The notes beneath the pieces were generated by a model. It worked only from the letters and a program-made list of their open reading frames with translations, was not told the DNA's origin and ran no database searches. 7,956 nucleotides of DNA from Phyllobacteriaceae bacterium. GTDB lineage: Bacteria > Pseudomonadota > Alphaproteobacteria > Rhizobiales > Ancalomicrobiaceae. The translations under genes were made by a program, and so were the position numbers. Each line of letters begins with the position of its first letter. The stretch's first letter is position 1. This document shows, one piece after another, positions 6,324-7,956 of the stretch. The stretch lies in NCBI GenBank assembly GCA_012517025.1, contig JAAYVT010000190.1:1-7956 (forward strand), read 5' to 3'.

Positions 6324-6395
6324 TCGGGCTCGACCCGGAAGATGGGGCAGGTCGGCGCGTCTGTCAGGAGGCGGCGGAGTGAACGATGCGTTCGG

Positions 6396-6881
6396 TCACA
6401 GCCAGCGGCGGACACGGGCGCGATAGGCCTCGTAGTCCGCGCCGAAGATCCGCGCCATCGCCGCCTCCTCGCGGCGGATGTAGGCGCGCTCGATCACCAC
6501 GGCGAAGGCGGCGGTGAGGACGAGCGGCACCGTTTCGCCGAGGCCGATCGCGGCGCCGAGCAGCATGGCGAGGAAGCCGAGATAGATCGGGTTGCGGCTC
6601 CGGGCATAGAGCCCGTCGGTGATCAGCCGGGTCGGCGCCACGATGGCGCGAATGTCGGTGCCGGAGCGATGGAAACGCATCGCGCCGGCCCAATTGATCC
6701 AGGCGCCGGCGGCGAAGACCGGGACGCCGAGAAGGCGCGCCGAGCCCGGCAGCAGCGTCGGCCCCGGCACGACGAAATGCGCGAGCGCCATCAGCGCGGC
6801 GACGGTGAAGAAGACGGTCGGCGGCAGGATCTTCATCGGACGACGGCCCCGCTTCGAGGTGAGCGGCGCCGAGGCTGGCAT
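6396..6881 (-). CDS. Isoprenylcysteine carboxyl methyltransferase-like membrane methyltransferase
   Basis: This is a small integral-membrane protein of the ICMT/phospholipid methyltransferase (PEMT) superfamily, 161 residues from the first ATG. It shows about four hydrophobic segments (~20-38, 47-65, 98-116, 117-132). The family core is GLYARSRNPIYLGFLAMLLG (90-109) and the C-terminal ERAYIRREEAAMARIFG plus DYEAYRARVRRWL, the SAM-binding end of the family. Bacteria do not need prenyl-cysteine processing, so the methyl acceptor is unknown; lipids or small molecules are possible. The start is uncertain: ATG at 6881 gives a basic 15-residue lead, and ATG at 6836 (MKILPPTVFF) starts just before the first membrane segment. 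Neither has a good Shine-Dalgarno. It lies 33 or 78 bp after the second MaoC gene and is plausibly in the same operon. Confidence 0.8.
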   Translation of the reverse strand: MPASAPLTSKRGRRPMKILPPTVFFTVAALMALAHFVVPGPTLLPGSARLLGVPVFAAGAWINWAGAMRFHRSGTDIRAIVAPTRLITDGLYARSRNPIYLGFLAMLLGAAIGLGETVPLVLTAAFAVVIERAYIRREEAAMARIFGADYEAYRARVRRWL

Positions 6882-6914
6882 CGGATCGCGACCGTGTCGT
6901 GACGCGACCCGAGG

Positions 6915-7394
6915 TCAGGGGGCGACGGGCCGGCGCGGCCACATCACCCGGGCGGTGAAGCGGAAGACCAACTCGTCGTCGACGAAGCCGAGGTTGTCGG
7001 TCGACAGGATTCCCCAGGCCGGGCGGGTCGCCGACGGGCGGGCCGAGTGCAGCGTGGCGCGATAGACGACGGTCTGACCGGCGAGCACCGGCTTCAGCCA
7101 ACGCATATCGTCGAATCCCGGGGAGGGGCCGGGCACCGGCACCACCTCGCCACGGGCGGCGCGGGCTTCCATCTCGCGGTTCTGATGGGCGATCCACAGC
7201 GCCATCCACTCGCAGGCGACGTGCCAGCCGGAGGCGGCGAGGCCGCCGAACAGCGAGGCCTGCCCGGCCGCCTCGTCGAGATGGAAGGGCTGGGGATCCC
7301 AGTCGCGAGCGAAGGCGACGATCTCTTCCGCCGTGAAAGTGTGCGCGCCGAGCTCGGCGACCCATTCGGGGGTGAATTCCTCGAGCCACATCAT
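6915..7394 (-). CDS. MaoC-like dehydratase (second of tandem pair)
   Basis: This is a 159-residue single hotdog-fold protein of the MaoC/R-specific enoyl-CoA hydratase type. The catalytic pattern is FARDWDPQPFHLDE, with D33 and H38 equivalent to the Asp and His of hydratase 2, then SLFGGLAASGWHVAC (47-61). Compared with its upstream partner it carries a longer linker before the DDMRWLKPV strand (about 72-103). The first ATG at 7394 overlaps the partner's stop (ATGA on the minus strand), which implies translational coupling; the next codon is also ATG (7391). The usual reaction is trans-2-enoyl-CoA hydration to (R)-3-hydroxyacyl-CoA, but many small MaoC proteins are uncharacterised. It may form a homodimer or a heterodimer with its neighbour. 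Confidence 0.88.
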   Translation of the reverse strand: MMWLEEFTPEWVAELGAHTFTAEEIVAFARDWDPQPFHLDEAAGQASLFGGLAASGWHVACEWMALWIAHQNREMEARAARGEVVPVPGPSPGFDDMRWLKPVLAGQTVVYRATLHSARPSATRPAWGILSTDNLGFVDDELVFRFTARVMWPRRPVAP

Positions 7395-7849
7395 GGCTGC
7401 GGCCTCCGCTCGATCATCAGGGTCGCGACCATCAACAGCGTCCGCGCGCCGTTCTGATCGACCACGTCGAACCGCCCCTCGATCAGGCCGAGGCGCGGCC
7501 GGCTCGACGAGGCGCGCGCCTCCATGACGGTCAGGGTGGCGGACAGACGATCGCCGACGTGCACCGGCTTCAGCCACTTCAGCGTCTCGATGCCGGGCGA
7601 GCCGAGCGAAGCGGTGTGGGAGAGCAGGCCGTCGACGAACAGGCGCATCAGGGTGCAGGCGGTGTGCCAGCCGGAGGCGGCGAGGGCGCCGAGCAGCGAG
7701 GCGGCGCCGCCGGCGTCGTCGAGATGCATCGGTTGAGGATCGTACTTCCGGGCGAAGTCGAGGATCGCCTCGCGCGTCATCTCGCGCGAACCGAGCGGGA
7801 TCACCTCGCCGGGGCTGAAGTCCTCGAAGTACCGTGTCGTTTGCGTCAT
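7391..7849 (-). CDS. MaoC-like dehydratase (first of tandem pair)
   Basis: This is a 152-residue hotdog-fold protein of the same family as its downstream neighbour. It has FARKYDPQPMHLDD with D37 and H42 in hydratase positions, then SLLGALAASGWHTAC (51-65), and a later strand IETLKWLKPVHVGD. The start at 7849 gives a typical N-terminus (MTQTTRYFEDFSPGE), with G-rich sequence upstream but no strong Shine-Dalgarno. It is the first minus-strand gene of the right block, so its promoter should lie in or beyond 7850-7915. Substrate is unknown; the family acts on enoyl-CoA thioesters in fatty acid, PHA or branched-chain metabolism. No thiolase, reductase or acyl-CoA synthetase is in view to narrow this. 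Confidence 0.9.
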   Translation of the reverse strand: MTQTTRYFEDFSPGEVIPLGSREMTREAILDFARKYDPQPMHLDDAGGAASLLGALAASGWHTACTLMRLFVDGLLSHTASLGSPGIETLKWLKPVHVGDRLSATLTVMEARASSSRPRLGLIEGRFDVVDQNGARTLLMVATLMIERRPQP

Positions 7850-7915
7850 GGCGCCGCTCGCCGCCCCCGTTCACACTGCGCGCGATCCGCCAACGAATCA
7901 CGCGAGGCCTCCGTC

Positions 7916-7956
7916 ATGTTCGCCGCCCTGTCGACGCTCGACACGCCGCTCGGGCC
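7916..7956 (+). CDS. Possible 5' end of a divergent gene, truncated by window edge
   Basis: An ATG at 7916 is preceded by GAGG (7904-7907) at good spacing and opens a frame reading MFAALSTLDTPLG to the edge. The gene would be divergent from the MaoC pair across a 66-bp gap. The N-terminal TLDTPLG resembles the beginning of Ogt-type methylated-DNA--protein-cysteine methyltransferases, but 13 residues cannot establish this. It could also be a chance open frame. Confidence 0.35.
   Translation, partial: MFAALSTLDTPLG

Noticed and set aside
6321..6345. CGGG-CTCGA-CCCG inverted repeat upstream of the pirin gene as an operator
   Set aside because: The stem is only four bases with a small centre in very GC-rich DNA, so it is not distinguishable from chance.
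5574..6902. A 442-residue + strand open frame over the pirin and ICMT-like genes
   Set aside because: It crosses two real minus-strand genes and has Arg/Ser/Gly-rich composition typical of antisense frames in high-GC DNA.

Overview
The window is a GC-rich, densely packed stretch of bacterial chromosome. Third codon positions are strongly G/C, most gene junctions are overlaps or short gaps, and no mobile element, tRNA, rRNA or CRISPR is visible. The elongation factor P (Rhizobiales-like HPGKGTP loop and an ERAKD C-terminus) and the overall protein style point to an alphaproteobacterium, probably Hyphomicrobiales/Rhizobiales. That placement is inferred from remembered family sequences, not from a search.

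Left block (1-2434, + strand): a compact run of four genes. It starts with the 3' part of S-methyl-5'-thioadenosine phosphorylase (mtnP). Next come a short single-domain TrmO/TsaA-type SAM-dependent methyltransferase, adenine phosphoribosyltransferase (apt) and a two-part GNAT acetyltransferase. The first three are joined by stop/start overlaps (ATGA at 541-544; TGATG at 1003-1007), so they are probably translationally coupled. mtnP releases adenine from methylthioadenosine and apt turns adenine into AMP, so this is an adenine/MTA salvage operon with a methyltransferase of unassigned link inside it.

Middle block (2445-5293): on the minus strand, epmA (EF-P beta-lysine ligase) is followed 53 bp later by a cation diffusion facilitator with a very histidine-rich N-terminus. 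epmA is divergent from efp (+ strand, 4727-5293), which encodes its protein substrate. The 111 bp between them must hold both promoters and contain a GC-rich inverted repeat. A hairpin that fits an intrinsic terminator follows efp.

Right block (5381-7849, minus strand): in transcription order, two tandem MaoC-like hydratase-fold genes (ATGA overlap), a small membrane methyltransferase of the isoprenylcysteine carboxyl methyltransferase type, and a pirin-family cupin. The last 41 bases begin a possible divergent + strand gene.

Overall this looks like ordinary core genome. The observations most worth a second look are the TrmO-like gene locked between mtnP and apt, the divergent epmA/efp pair without epmB in view, the tandem MaoC pair, and the repetitive metal-binding tract of the CDF gene. 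I see no convincing previously undescribed system.
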